Assembly (NCBI GenBank): GCA_023091735.1
Contig: JALKBU010000211.1
Span: 1-60,572 of the forward strand
Length of the DNA: 60,572 nucleotides
From: Trichomonas tenax
Taxonomy: Eukaryota > Parabasalia > Trichomonadida > Trichomonadidae
Reading direction: 5' to 3'
This document shows, piece by piece, positions 32,997 to 43,281 of this stretch. Under the pieces are notes generated by a model. That model was not told the origin of the DNA, searched no databases, and was given only the letters and a program-made list of their open reading frames with translations. Position numbers and translations under genes: made by a program. Positions within the stretch are counted from its first letter, which is position 1. Each line of letters starts with the position of its first letter.

Positions 32997-35900
32997 ATGA
33001 GTTCTTCAAGCGAATCTGGCGACAATTCGGACGGAGAATTCATCCCAGCGGCGCTTCTTGCGCAGCAGGAGGCTGAGCTTCAGCGCCTTAAGAATCCGGA
33101 TTACTCAGATGACGAGAACGGGAGATCCGGTTCGGATTCGGACGGAGAGTTCTTAATGCGCACGCGATCATCAAAGAAAAAGGCACTGACGAAGATAAAG
33201 GAGCAAAGTGTCCGCGCAAAGACGAGAAAAGCGAAAGCAAAAAAGAAATACGAAGCATCGGACGATGACGATGATTTCGGTTTTAACACGACTAATCCAC
33301 CGGTTTCTTTCATCACCTCGAATCGCGAGAGAAAGCAGCGTCAGGATAATGAGTTTGTAAAAGATGTTTCGATCGAACAAATCGCAGAAACCGAAGAAGT
33401 CTCTGAAGACGAAGTGAAAATGATGTTGGAAGCAAGAAAATTACCGCAGGTCGAGTTTATTACAGGATTTAAGCTCAATGAAAACGGAGAGCGCGAATAT
33501 TATGTTAAATTCATGAGAGAACCGATCGCTCACGGTAAATATCTTCGCGAGGACGACCTTATCAACCATCCAAGTGGACAATCCCACCTCCAAGGCTTCC
33601 TGGAGCGAGAAAATCAATACGGACTTAAAGAGTCGAAATCTATGCCAATGCTACAAATCCCTGGTGACGTAGACCAGGACACACCACAAGAAATCGATAG
33701 AATCATCGGCTATGACGAAGAAACGAAATTATATCTTGTTAAATGGAAAGAAAAACCATACGAATATGCTTCTTGGGAGGCCAATGTCACAGATCAGGAG
33801 GAAATCAACAAATTCAAGCGTAGAAATTCAGCAAATCGCACAGGATTATCAGCCCTTAATAAATTATCAAAGCCATATGGTGATGGACCTGGTTGCATCC
33901 CACTTCCGAAGTACAAAAACAACAACCAACTCAGAGATTATCAAGTTGACGCGTTAAATTGGCTTCGTGCTTCATATCAAACTGGACAAAACGCGATTTT
34001 GGCTGATGAAATGGGTCTCGGAAAGACAGTTATGTGCATTTCTCTTCTTTTAGATATTTGCCAGAATTGTGGTGTCGATGGTCCATTTTTGATTGTTGCT
34101 CCACTCGGAACACTTCGAAACTGGATTCGCGAGTTCGAGAATTGGTCAAACATCGACACAATCTTGTTCCACGGTTCTCAGCAGGATCGTGACTTGATTG
34201 CTGTATATGAGCTCTTCTACAAGCCACCAAGACAAAACATCCCGAAGTTCCAAGTTTTGCTGACAAATATCGAAACTGTGCTTAAATCGCAGGAAATCAT
34301 TCAGAAGATTCAGTGGAATTTAGTTATCATCGATGAAGCCCACAGATTGAAGAACTTAAACTCAAAGATTTATTCTGTGATGTTCTCATTGCAAATGGAT
34401 CATGTTTTGTTGATGACAGGTACTCCAATTCAGAACAATGTCGACGAAATCTTTGCTTTGATGCACTTCATTGCACCACATAAATTCCCGTCTCTGGAAG
34501 AATTCAAGAAAGAGCACGGGTCAATTGAAACAGCTGAGGATGTCGAGAGGATTCAGAACGCAATCAGACCGTATATGCTTCGCCGTAAGAAGTCTGATGT
34601 TGAATCAACAATCGGCCTCAAGGAAGAAACAATCGTCGAAGTTGAACTCACTCGCTCTCAGAAGTTCTATTACAGATTGTTGATCGATAAGAAGACAAAG
34701 GATTTGTCAACACACAAAAGCCATGCTCTGTCACAGGATCTCAACAACCTCGCTATGCAGCTTAGAAAGGTCTGCAACCATCCATATCTCTTCCCGAACG
34801 TTGAAGAAGAACTTGTCAAGCCAGGAGAGGATCCGAATGAAGCTTTGATCAATGCCTCCGGTAAACTTGTGTTTGTTGACAAGCTCTTGGCTAAACTCAG
34901 GCCAAAGGGTGACAAAGTTCTCATCTTTTCACAAATGGTTCATGTTCTCGACATTCTTGAAGAATATCTTCATTACAGACAGTATCCATACGTGAGAATT
35001 GATGGTAGCATTGTAGGCGAAGTCAGACAAGAGAGCATCGATAAGTTCAACGATCCTGAACAAGATATATTCGTCTTCTTGCTTTGCACGCGTGCTGGTG
35101 GTGTCGGCCTCAACTTGACGGCTGCTACAAATGTCATTATCTATGATAGCGACTGGAACCCACAGAACGACTTGCAAGCCCAAGCTCGTTGCCACAGAAT
35201 TGGCCAGACACATGACGTCAAAGTTTACAGACTCATCACGCGTGGAACATATGAGTCCGACATGTTTGCACGTGCTTCAATGAAGTTAGGTCTCGATCAG
35301 GCCATTCTCGACTCAGGTCAGAACGCCCAGCAAGAAATGACGTCAAAGGAAATTGAAACACTCATCAAGCGCGGAGCATACTATATCTTCAATGATAACG
35401 AAGAAGCTGGTGATAAGTTTATTGCTGAAGATGTCGATCAAATCCTTGCCAATCACGCAAGGCCACTTTCAAAGAGTGTTGTCGACCAGGAATCAGTATT
35501 CTCGAAGACCCAATTCATCATCGACAAGGACGGCGAACAGCTCGATATCAACGATAAGAACTTCTGGGAAAGAGTCATTCCAGAGCACCTCAGGCACAAG
35601 GATGAAGATGAGAACAAGCCACTGCCTCCAAGAAGGAAGAAAGAGATGTCCTATAACGAAGGTGAAATGGAGAAAGCCCAAAAGCGCCCAGAATTCTCGT
35701 GGAACACAAAGACGAGAGATTTACTACTCAACGCCATGCTCGCTTACGGTTGGGGCAGATGGTCAGAGATCTTATCAAAGACACGCCTTAAGTGTGATGT
35801 TCAGAAGGTTTGCGACGGCTGCACGGTCATCCTTTCATTCATCGCTAAAGGTCTTTCTGATCCAGGAGAATTCTTGTCAGAGATCATTCAGACTGATGAA

Positions 35901-37394
35901 ATCGAGCTTACAAAGACACAAAAGAAGGTCAAGACAAGCTCTGCTTTCTTGAACCAGAACTTCCACCACATCATGAAACAGGATGCTGAAGAAAACTCTC
36001 ACAGACTTTTGCAGCTCAGATGCATCAAGGAATGGATCGATCAGGGCTCTCAGTTGGTCAACTTTGACACAGATGATCAACCAGATGGATGGAATCCAAA
36101 GTTGGATCAGAAGCTCCTTATTCTTGTCTATCAACATGGATGGGGTAACTGGAAGGCCATTGAAACAGACCCTCTTTGGGCCCCAACTAAAATCGAGAAC
36201 TTTCAGCTCTCTGAAGTCGACTCCCGCCTCAATTTCATCTCAAATGCTTTGTTAACCAAATTCACAGATGACAGCGACGTAGTCGAATCCTTCTTATTAC
36301 CAGATTTCAAGCCTGCGGAATTAAGATCGCTTATCAACTTAGTTACAGAACTCGGTCTTCCAGAAGATGACAAGAGTGAGGCATGGTCCCGCTATGCTGC
36401 TTTCTTCCATGACGAAACAGATTACCAAGAGCTTGTTAAGAAGTTTGTTGAGTGTGTTAGAGTCATATACTTCTATGACACTAATGGACCACAGAACGCA
36501 CTCAGGAGATGGTTGAACATCGTTATCTCTCATGGCGATTCATTAGCAAGTGCCATCAACCGGCAGACAGCTCTTAGAATCAAGGCCAACATTGACTGGA
36601 TCATGAGATTGAGAAACTGGAGAGCGAAGATCATTCCAAAGATCGAGAAGTACAATGTTGAGAATATGCATGCATTTGCACCTTCATACTGGACAGCAGG
36701 TGAGGATGATGTCAAGCTAATCGAGAACATTTGCAAGTGGCAGTTCACCAATCTTTATGATGTTGTTTTGAGCAACGACACAATGAAGTCTAAACTCACT
36801 GAAGATGACATCAACCAAATTGATGCACTCGCTAAGTACTACGACAAGCATGTCCAGCACAAGCGTGTCAAAGGCGATCTTGCATTCTTCACAGACTATC
36901 TGTACATTATCGACAGAGTCGAAGATTTCATTGAGCAAAATGGAGGATGGCATGTCCCTCGTGTCATCGATGTTCCTCAAGGCTTGATTGGCGTCTTCGA
37001 CCTTCCATTCAACACAGGCATTGTTACAATCGAATCTACTGGTGAAGGCGAATACTTCATGATTGGTGATTACATTGCTAGAGTTGGCATGTCAACCTCT
37101 GTTAGATATGGAAAGTCCAGGTACACTTGTGAGATTGCTGCTCCAAATAAGTTCGTTGTGGTTAAGGCTGAGAAGCATCGCTATGAAGCCGAAACACCAG
37201 AAGAAGTATGGCATCAGGCTGACAGTGATTTCGACTTACAAGCAATAGAGATGTTCGGTATCACATGCAACCAGGTCATTGCTATGTTTGACAAAGAGTG
37301 CACACCGCAAATGAGGATTGAACACAATTTCACCAAGTATGTTTCCCCACAAATTGTCACATTCACATCTCCTTCTCCATCCAAGAGGAAGTAA
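32997..37394 (+). CDS. CHD1-like chromodomain helicase DNA-binding chromatin remodeller
   Basis: 1,465 residues from the ATG at 32997; the reading frame extends a few codons upstream only to a GTG. The N-terminal 150 residues are acidic/serine-rich then basic. Chromodomain 1 spans about 152-205 and chromodomain 2 about 232-272 (LYLVKWKEKPYEYASWEAN). The SNF2 ATPase lobe starts about 311 with Walker A DEMGLGKT (about 338-345), DEAH (about 446-449) and LMTGTPIQNN. The helicase C lobe covers about 640-758 (SQMVHVLDILEEYL; RAGGVGLNLTAATNVI; CHRIGQTHDVKVYRL). The C-terminal third has SANT/SLIDE-like helical blocks (GWGRWSEIL; HGWGNWKAIE) as in CHD1. It acts in the nucleus, spacing nucleosomes. All ATPase motifs are intact. 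A higher G+C at third positions than in neighbours suggests strong expression. Confidence 0.97.
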   Translation: MSSSSESGDNSDGEFIPAALLAQQEAELQRLKNPDYSDDENGRSGSDSDGEFLMRTRSSKKKALTKIKEQSVRAKTRKAKAKKKYEASDDDDDFGFNTTNPPVSFITSNRERKQRQDNEFVKDVSIEQIAETEEVSEDEVKMMLEARKLPQVEFITGFKLNENGEREYYVKFMREPIAHGKYLREDDLINHPSGQSHLQGFLERENQYGLKESKSMPMLQIPGDVDQDTPQEIDRIIGYDEETKLYLVKWKEKPYEYASWEANVTDQEEINKFKRRNSANRTGLSALNKLSKPYGDGPGCIPLPKYKNNNQLRDYQVDALNWLRASYQTGQNAILADEMGLGKTVMCISLLLDICQNCGVDGPFLIVAPLGTLRNWIREFENWSNIDTILFHGSQQDRDLIAVYELFYKPPRQNIPKFQVLLTNIETVLKSQEIIQKIQWNLVIIDEAHRLKNLNSKIYSVMFSLQMDHVLLMTGTPIQNNVDEIFALMHFIAPHKFPSLEEFKKEHGSIETAEDVERIQNAIRPYMLRRKKSDVESTIGLKEETIVEVELTRSQKFYYRLLIDKKTKDLSTHKSHALSQDLNNLAMQLRKVCNHPYLFPNVEEELVKPGEDPNEALINASGKLVFVDKLLAKLRPKGDKVLIFSQMVHVLDILEEYLHYRQYPYVRIDGSIVGEVRQESIDKFNDPEQDIFVFLLCTRAGGVGLNLTAATNVIIYDSDWNPQNDLQAQARCHRIGQTHDVKVYRLITRGTYESDMFARASMKLGLDQAILDSGQNAQQEMTSKEIETLIKRGAYYIFNDNEEAGDKFIAEDVDQILANHARPLSKSVVDQESVFSKTQFIIDKDGEQLDINDKNFWERVIPEHLRHKDEDENKPLPPRRKKEMSYNEGEMEKAQKRPEFSWNTKTRDLLLNAMLAYGWGRWSEILSKTRLKCDVQKVCDGCTVILSFIAKGLSDPGEFLSEIIQTDEIELTKTQKKVKTSSAFLNQNFHHIMKQDAEENSHRLLQLRCIKEWIDQGSQLVNFDTDDQPDGWNPKLDQKLLILVYQHGWGNWKAIETDPLWAPTKIENFQLSEVDSRLNFISNALLTKFTDDSDVVESFLLPDFKPAELRSLINLVTELGLPEDDKSEAWSRYAAFFHDETDYQELVKKFVECVRVIYFYDTNGPQNALRRWLNIVISHGDSLASAINRQTALRIKANIDWIMRLRNWRAKIIPKIEKYNVENMHAFAPSYWTAGEDDVKLIENICKWQFTNLYDVVLSNDTMKSKLTEDDINQIDALAKYYDKHVQHKRVKGDLAFFTDYLYIIDRVEDFIEQNGGWHVPRVIDVPQGLIGVFDLPFNTGIVTIESTGEGEYFMIGDYIARVGMSTSVRYGKSRYTCEIAAPNKFVVVKAEKHRYEAETPEEVWHQADSDFDLQAIEMFGITCNQVIAMFDKECTPQMRIEHNFTKYVSPQIVTFTSPSPSKRK

Positions 37395-37613
37395 TTTTTT
37401 TATTTTCATAGATTTATATTATTTTTTATAGAATTTTTTATATTAAACAATTATTATTCCATATATCAACAAAATTTCAATTTTATCAATTTCATAAATT
37501 TTTATGTTTCGATTGTATTTGACAACAGACATAATATCTCTCATTTTGAGATCGGGATTTGCCTTCTTTTGACTCGAAAATAAATTTTAAAATCAAACTG
37601 GTAGTCTAAAATT

Positions 37614-37770
37614 GCATGACAAAATAATTTTTTACATGACAATATTTTTGATAAATTTACGTGTCAAATTATCAGTTGTTTAATTTACATTACATGACAA
37701 AATAATTATTTTATGTGACAATTACCATAATATCAAATGTTTACATAGGAAAAAAATTATTTACATGCCA
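37614..37770. promoter_or_regulatory. Cluster of ACRYGWCA motifs upstream of the 37811 gene
   Basis: ACATGACA at 37634-37641 and 37692-37699, ACGTGTCA at 37659-37666, with near matches GCATGACA 37614-37621, ATGTGACA 37713-37720 and ACATGCCA 37763-37770. The closest lies about 40 bp before the ATG. This is the densest plus-strand cluster in the window. Confidence 0.5.
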
Positions 37771-37810
37771 AAATTCGAATTGTTGGAAATTTTATTTATT
37801 TTTTTTTTCA

Positions 37811-39553
37811 ATGTCAGACAACGAAAATTTTAATCCTATCGAAGAAATCAGGCGCCGGCAAAAGCTGATCAAAGCGAACACAGCCTTTGCCAACCTCTTC
37901 TTCAATCAGAGTGAAGTCACAATCAATCTTTGCCAAAATGATTATAATGAAACAATGAATATGTTCAGTCAATATTACAACTCCGTTTACCTGAGTCTAT
38001 GGTCCAAGGATGATGTTGAAAGCGATCTTAAAACATTTGATGGTTGTGATTATGAAAAACTATCGGATTTAATCAAAGATGATTCAAAGAAAGATGGCAC
38101 CGACAAGTTAATCTTATACCGATATCTACCAAAAAAATTTGATTATTTTATTGATGAAAATATGAAGTCGAAACTTAAAGTTTTTATTGACATTTTACCT
38201 TCAGTGTCGTTCATTGAGTTCGCAAAGGTACTCTTTCTTTCACCTCAATTTGTAAGATTTCTTTCCAAAAATTTAATTGTATTCTTCAAATGCTACAAAT
38301 CAACAATTATGACAACAGATGAAGATATTGTTCTTCGCTTTATAGAGAGCTTGAAACTTCATATGAAAAATTGTCCATATTTTATTATTTATCTCTTCAA
38401 AAAATCACCTAGAAAAGTTTTTAGCGATGTATTCTTGCCATTGATAAGAGAATCACCAAGAGAATTAAACTTGTTTTTCCCGCACTGCACACCAGAACAT
38501 GACACTCTTAAAGGCGTTGCCGAATGTCTTGAAGCTCATCAACAGGAAATTATCAATTTGTTCACAAGCGTTGATGGAAAAAGCATTTTGATTCCAAAAT
38601 ATGTTAAAGAGCAACTTGATAACGAAAGAAGTCAACAGTGCACAACGAGGCCGCAAGTAACACAACTAAGAAATCTCGTAAAAGAGCTTCCTTTACTCCC
38701 AATATATCAAGGAGAATCAACAAAAAATGTCAGAGATTATTTTGATAAAGTCGACAAATCGCTGCCATTAGCTCGTCGTGCGAAGTGCAATTCGCTGTGT
38801 GATTTAAATAGTTTAAATAATAATGATTTTACAAGATCTAAAATCGAAAGTGATATTTGTGTCCCAAGTAAGGACTCTCATTTCGACGAAGAACTAGAAT
38901 GGTCATTTTTAGCTCAGATCGTTCAAAAGATTTACAAGAAATATCGATCAATTTGCATTCAAATGAATATGTTTATGTTGGAAACTAGCAAGAATCCAGA
39001 CATTACAAAATATATTGTACATGAGGAAGGCATTGAGACAGCTAAAAATGTTTTAGATAAGTTGAAATCTCAACAGTTGATAAACGATCTTGCGGCTTTT
39101 AACACAGAGTCAGAGATTAACAACATGATTGTTTATAAGAAACTGAGGATGAATATTTCGAAAGCAGGCATCAACGATAAGGCGATATTCAAAGACACCC
39201 AAATAAAGATGTTCCATTCAGAAAAGACGCGATTGATCTTCCAAAACTTCGTGTATATTTTCGAAACAGAGCTCGAACCATGGCTTAAATATCATCTTTA
39301 TCTCTATCAGCTCCACAGACTCTGTTACATGGCTGGTGATGCCGCCGATCAGTATGGAGAATGGATTGAATACTCTTTACCATATTTAATCACTCCAACA
39401 ATGCCAAGCACGCTTCAATATTTTAAGAGGAAATTTAGGATGGAATCTGATGACAAACCAGAGCCTTATGGTTTTTTGGAATACCACAAAAGGTGGCCCA
39501 ATGTTACAGCTGCTAGACACTTTGATGATCATTTGACATTAATCTCGAAATAA
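37811..39553 (+). CDS. Uncharacterised 580-residue helical protein
   Basis: 580 residues from the ATG at 37811, just after a T-run and TCA. The frame is open back to a GTG at 37715, but that stretch is made of intergenic motif copies, so I prefer 37811. It is almost wholly predicted helical, with no membrane segments. Distinct blocks are IEEIRRRQKLIKANTAFANL at the start, LRFIESLKLHMKNCPYFIIY in the middle and LYQLHRLCYMAGDAADQYGE near the C-terminus. The arrangement is vaguely like RasGAP- or VPS9-type all-helical regulators, but no signature motif is present. It converges on the LRR gene, with 30 bp between the stops. Confidence 0.85.
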   Translation: MSDNENFNPIEEIRRRQKLIKANTAFANLFFNQSEVTINLCQNDYNETMNMFSQYYNSVYLSLWSKDDVESDLKTFDGCDYEKLSDLIKDDSKKDGTDKLILYRYLPKKFDYFIDENMKSKLKVFIDILPSVSFIEFAKVLFLSPQFVRFLSKNLIVFFKCYKSTIMTTDEDIVLRFIESLKLHMKNCPYFIIYLFKKSPRKVFSDVFLPLIRESPRELNLFFPHCTPEHDTLKGVAECLEAHQQEIINLFTSVDGKSILIPKYVKEQLDNERSQQCTTRPQVTQLRNLVKELPLLPIYQGESTKNVRDYFDKVDKSLPLARRAKCNSLCDLNSLNNNDFTRSKIESDICVPSKDSHFDEELEWSFLAQIVQKIYKKYRSICIQMNMFMLETSKNPDITKYIVHEEGIETAKNVLDKLKSQQLINDLAAFNTESEINNMIVYKKLRMNISKAGINDKAIFKDTQIKMFHSEKTRLIFQNFVYIFETELEPWLKYHLYLYQLHRLCYMAGDAADQYGEWIEYSLPYLITPTMPSTLQYFKRKFRMESDDKPEPYGFLEYHKRWPNVTAARHFDDHLTLISK

Positions 39554-39583
39554 AACAATATTTTATTATAAACTACAAATATC

Positions 39584-41755
39584 TCAGATACTATTATAAA
39601 TCTGATAAAGATTTTGGATCTGATAAACATCACGAAGTCTATCTCTATAAGAATTAACATCGATTGGCGGAACTTTTGGTACTTTAATCATACTTCTAGA
39701 ATCAATTACAATCTCTGGTGATGATGGCGCGCCAAAGTATCCTTGTTGAGACTGATCCATTGGTTGTTGCTGCTGCATCTGCTGTTGTTGTTGTTCAGGT
39801 TCTTCTTCTTCCTCTTCATAATAATAATCTTCTTCCTCTTCTTCCTCCTCTTCTGAATCATCCTCATCGCCCATAAGGACCCTTGGTCTGCACTCAGAAG
39901 GAATGTTGATCTTAGGGTTACCTGCTTTGACAAGTTTCATCAAGTTAAGGAGCTCTGGATCTTTGATCTTGTATTTGTCATCGAAGAATGTCAACTGAAG
40001 ATTGACACCGCGCTTCTTGAAAGAATTATAGAACTTGACGAGAGCTTCACCTTCTGTGACACCATTTCCAATTGATTTTAGTGTTACAATTGCTCTGTTC
40101 TGCATTAATGAATCTGATAAGTCATCTAAAAACTTTGGATAGTTTCCTTGTTTGGATATATCTAAATGCGATATAGATCTGTTGAACTTGAGTGCAATGA
40201 TAATGTACTGAAGGTGATCAAGCAATATACGGTTCTCTGAGCCAGCGACAAAGAGCGTTCTTAATCTTCGTGTGCCACCAATGAAGTGGTAAATTGATTC
40301 CAAAACTTTCTCACCCTTATTGATGCATCCATTGATTGAAAGCCAAGAGATGCGGCATTGGCTGATGTACTTAACCAACTCTGGGAAGATAGGGTTGTTG
40401 TCCCAGTTCAGTTCTGTTAATTTTTCAATCGAAAATTCTTCGAGAGCTTCAACAAAATCGGTCCACGATCCTCCGTCGATGACTGTGTTTGCAAGCTCCA
40501 AACGGAGAATCTGCGATGTTGTCTGATGCTGTGTGACTAAGTCAAAAGCATCAATTAGGCCTTCAGAAGACCATGTGTTGTTGGAAAGGTCGATTGATTC
40601 AAGATTTGGTGGTAAATGACAATAAACTTCTTCAGGAATTTGTTTTGCTGTGAGATTTGAATGTAATTCAATCCTCTTTAATTGAATTGTTCTCTTGTTT
40701 GACAGAAGGATGAAAACATCAGCAATTTCGATGTTGCACGAGTTCAACGCGAGAATTGTGAGCTCTGGGAACGTGAAAATCGGCTCATAAATGATTAATG
40801 GAACTTTATCAATTCTGAATGTTTCTATGCTCTGGAATTTGTTTGTATTGGACTCCATGAGCTTAAAGAACTCGTGGCAAGCAGATTGATCATGAAATGT
40901 GTTAATTAATTCAAGATGATTAATATAAGGAACGTGAGCTAAATCAACTATGTATTTAACGTCCGGTCTCTTGGCATCTGAATTCACAAGTTTAAAACAA
41001 TTAACGTGCTGTTTGCCTTCCATTTTTTCTTCTTTTAATGCAGAGTTGACTTTCCTGAAATCCTCTGTGAATTCATCCTTTGCAATGATAGTAGTGATGT
41101 TTGATGAGTTCTGTAAATATCTTCCAAGATTTTTCCATTCTGGACTTGGAAATTTAGGAAGCTCGAGAGTATCAAAGTTGCAGACGTTGAGGGATTCAAG
41201 AAAAACGATCAAGCCTTTGGTAAAAAGTTCAGTAATAGCATCAAAACTGAAGACATTGCTCAAATAGTTGTAATTTGTAAGGTAAGCAACAATTTCACCG
41301 TTAGGTTTGCTTTCCTTGAGGTAATTTAAGAATCTGTAGCGCTTCACAGCAGCATTATCTGGTCTAGACATTCTTAATAAAGGTTTGATTTGCGGAAGTT
41401 CTTCGGTTGGCTGAATTGTAAAGACGGACTCGAATATCTTTTTGAATGCTTCGTCGATTTCTGGTCCTTGAACGTAATATTGCTCTTGTGGGTATTTCAG
41501 AATTAATATTTTTGAATTGGTGAGCTCCAGCTCCTTTAAATCGGCATAACTCTGAAATTTGTATTGAATGTATTTATTTCCGAAGGTTTTGGACTTAAAG
41601 AATTGGAAATCAAACTCCGATAACGAAAGTATGTATTTCGACCCTTTCTTCATCGAAGGCTCATCAGACATCGTCACGTGGTTGATATAGAAAGTTTTGC
41701 TGTACTTCTCGTTCAAAAAACCGCTAACAAGGATCTTTGCCTTATCATCGATCAT
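39584..41755 (-). CDS. CARMIL-like leucine-rich repeat protein with acidic/poly-Q tail
   Basis: 723 residues from the first in-frame ATG at 41755; the frame is open to a TTG at 41797 and beyond, without an ATG. Residues about 1-110 are beta-rich with no signal peptide, at the place where CARMIL-family proteins have a PH-like domain (KSKTFGNKYIQYKFQSYADL). About 180-590 hold irregular leucine-rich repeats (LPPNLESIDLSNNTWSSEGL; KLTELNWDNNPIFPELVKYI; ISHLDISKQGNYPKF). The C-terminus has an acidic run (DDSEEEEEEEEDYYYEEEEE, about 620-640), a glutamine-rich stretch (PEQQQQQMQQQQP) and a short conserved-looking tail. CARMILs control actin capping protein at membranes. The capping-protein motif itself is not evident, so a generic cytosolic LRR scaffold is the alternative. 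Confidence 0.75.
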   Translation of the reverse strand: MIDDKAKILVSGFLNEKYSKTFYINHVTMSDEPSMKKGSKYILSLSEFDFQFFKSKTFGNKYIQYKFQSYADLKELELTNSKILILKYPQEQYYVQGPEIDEAFKKIFESVFTIQPTEELPQIKPLLRMSRPDNAAVKRYRFLNYLKESKPNGEIVAYLTNYNYLSNVFSFDAITELFTKGLIVFLESLNVCNFDTLELPKFPSPEWKNLGRYLQNSSNITTIIAKDEFTEDFRKVNSALKEEKMEGKQHVNCFKLVNSDAKRPDVKYIVDLAHVPYINHLELINTFHDQSACHEFFKLMESNTNKFQSIETFRIDKVPLIIYEPIFTFPELTILALNSCNIEIADVFILLSNKRTIQLKRIELHSNLTAKQIPEEVYCHLPPNLESIDLSNNTWSSEGLIDAFDLVTQHQTTSQILRLELANTVIDGGSWTDFVEALEEFSIEKLTELNWDNNPIFPELVKYISQCRISWLSINGCINKGEKVLESIYHFIGGTRRLRTLFVAGSENRILLDHLQYIIIALKFNRSISHLDISKQGNYPKFLDDLSDSLMQNRAIVTLKSIGNGVTEGEALVKFYNSFKKRGVNLQLTFFDDKYKIKDPELLNLMKLVKAGNPKINIPSECRPRVLMGDEDDSEEEEEEEEDYYYEEEEEEPEQQQQQMQQQQPMDQSQQGYFGAPSSPEIVIDSRSMIKVPKVPPIDVNSYRDRLRDVYQIQNLYQIYNSI

Positions 41756-41825
41756 TATCGGAAAGTGTAAAAGTGCTGGTTTACTTGGCAAATACAAAGG
41801 AAATTGAATTGTAAGATAACTGTTT

Positions 41826-41883
41826 ACGTGTCATATTTATGATAATTTTGATAATTTTGTCAAATTGATTTATTTACATGTCA
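41826..41883. promoter_or_regulatory. Two ACRYGWCA motifs upstream of the LRR gene
   Basis: ACGTGTCA 41826-41833 and ACATGTCA 41876-41883 lie 70-130 bp upstream of the minus-strand ATG at 41755. An initiator-like CACTTTT on the minus strand lies between them and the ATG (about 41766-41775). Confidence 0.45.
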
Positions 41884-42374
41884 AATGTCCGATATAGTGT
41901 AAAGGATTTTTTGACAAATATCAGACTTTTGTCAACAATCCTCGATGTTATTAATCATTGATCGCAGATTTATGCAAATGCATTTGACTAACATATTCAT
42001 TGCTATATTATAAAGCACTAGACACTCTATTTTTTCTATAATAATTTGAAATCAAAATGAACAAACTTGTCATTAAAAATAGAAACCTTTATCATGCATT
42101 ACTAAATTTATTTTATAGCTGTGTTTTTGCTGTATTAATTTGGGTATTTAAAGTTGGCATTGTGATAATTAAATGAACCATAAAGCGCTATATAATAATG
42201 TAATAAATCTGTTAGTCAAATACATTTCTCTAAGTCTACAGGCAATTATCAATAGCCTCTTGAATTTTTGACAATTGTCAGATTATTACTCTTAGCTTAT
42301 AACAGCCTATATTTAGATTTTAGATTATTTGGTTTTAAATAACAGTTGAAATGAAAGAAACCGTGAATGCTTTT
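41884..42374. other. Intergenic
   Basis: About 490 bp between the LRR gene's upstream region and the 3' end of the inositol phosphate kinase gene. No ORF or repeat recognised. Confidence 0.5.
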
Positions 42375-43139
42375 TTACTTAGTGAACTCGATTAAGTTAT
42401 CAAGGCCCATTAAAACACCATCATCGAGTGAATGGTCGTTAATGTCTGCTCCTTCCTTTGAAATATCAAAGTAGAGGTGTGCAAGGTCGATTAACTTGAT
42501 GCGAAGGCAGTCATCAGAGTCATTCTGCACGTCACCATCGTAAATAGCTAAAATTGAGCTTGCGTAGATCCTGAAACCAGGGTTTTGCTTCTGTGTCCGA
42601 ACGAATGCTTCACGGATTTCAACGAGCTTCTTGTGGAAAATAGTTTTGAGATTTCCTGGAAGGAAAGTGTGTAAAGACTTAATAAATTGGTCAAGTGTAT
42701 TCTTGAGACCTTGTTTCTTGTCTTCTTCGAAGACTGTTTCGCCATTCTTCATTGTTTTGAGGCCTATTACACGAACACCGTGTGAATTCGTTGTAGATCC
42801 AACTTGTTTCTCAAGAAGCTCGTTTATCTTCTTCTGAGATGCCTGTAAGTCGTAGTGACGAGTTCCTACTTTAAGATCTGCAACACATGGTGATTTAAAT
42901 CCGTATGTTAAGTCCTCAATCACAATACAATCCTTGTCCTCGACCTTGTGTATGCCGAAGTAACGCGGAACATGCGATGCAAGTGGTGTATTTTCCAAAA
43001 TAGGATAAGCGCCAGCTTCTCTATGGTCAACAGGCTTAGCAATGCAATGCATGTTGGACTTCTTCTCGAAGCACTGCATGATTCTGCCGTGTCCGCCTGC
43101 TTGGCCTGGAAGCGTTCCGCTATACTCGATATCACACAT
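42375..43139 (-). CDS. Inositol polyphosphate kinase (IPK/IP6K family)
   Basis: 254 residues, ATG at 43139, stop TAA followed by AAA. The family signature PCVADLKVGTRHYD (P-x-x-x-D-x-K-x-G) lies at about residues 83-96 and supplies the substrate-binding Asp and Lys. An SSILAIYDGD block (about 194-203) corresponds to the SSLL motif. IDLAHL (about 215-220) gives the metal-binding Asp seen as IDFAH in relatives. The N-terminal QAGGHGRIM is glycine-rich, as in nucleotide loops of the family. The compact size resembles small protist IPMK/IP6K enzymes, so either multikinase or inositol-hexakisphosphate kinase activity is possible. It makes highly phosphorylated inositols used in signalling and phosphate sensing. 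It is intact, with a classical initiator. Confidence 0.93.
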   Translation of the reverse strand: MCDIEYSGTLPGQAGGHGRIMQCFEKKSNMHCIAKPVDHREAGAYPILENTPLASHVPRYFGIHKVEDKDCIVIEDLTYGFKSPCVADLKVGTRHYDLQASQKKINELLEKQVGSTTNSHGVRVIGLKTMKNGETVFEEDKKQGLKNTLDQFIKSLHTFLPGNLKTIFHKKLVEIREAFVRTQKQNPGFRIYASSILAIYDGDVQNDSDDCLRIKLIDLAHLYFDISKEGADINDHSLDDGVLMGLDNLIEFTK

Positions 43140-43146
43140 ACTCACG

Positions 43147-43152
43147 ATATGA
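43147..43152 (-). promoter_or_regulatory. Initiator-like TCATAT
   Basis: Minus-strand TCATAT with the +1 A at 43150, about 11 nt before the kinase ATG at 43139. Confidence 0.6.
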
Positions 43153-43185
43153 AAATTGACGGTTTAATCGTCAAAAAATAATTTT

Positions 43186-43281
43186 ACACGACAAAAATAT
43201 TTTACATAACAAAAATTATCTTACACGTCAAAAAAATGCATAACAAAAGTCGTGCTATGTGTCAAAAAAATTTACCTGACA
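43186..43281. promoter_or_regulatory. Cluster of five ACRYGWCA-type motifs upstream of the kinase
   Basis: ACACGACA 43186-43193, ACATAACA 43204-43211, ACACGTCA 43223-43230, ATGTGTCA 43257-43264 and ACCTGACA 43274-43281. All are on the plus strand, each followed by a run of A, and separated by 11-26 nt. They sit 45-145 bp upstream of the minus-strand ATG. Confidence 0.5.
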
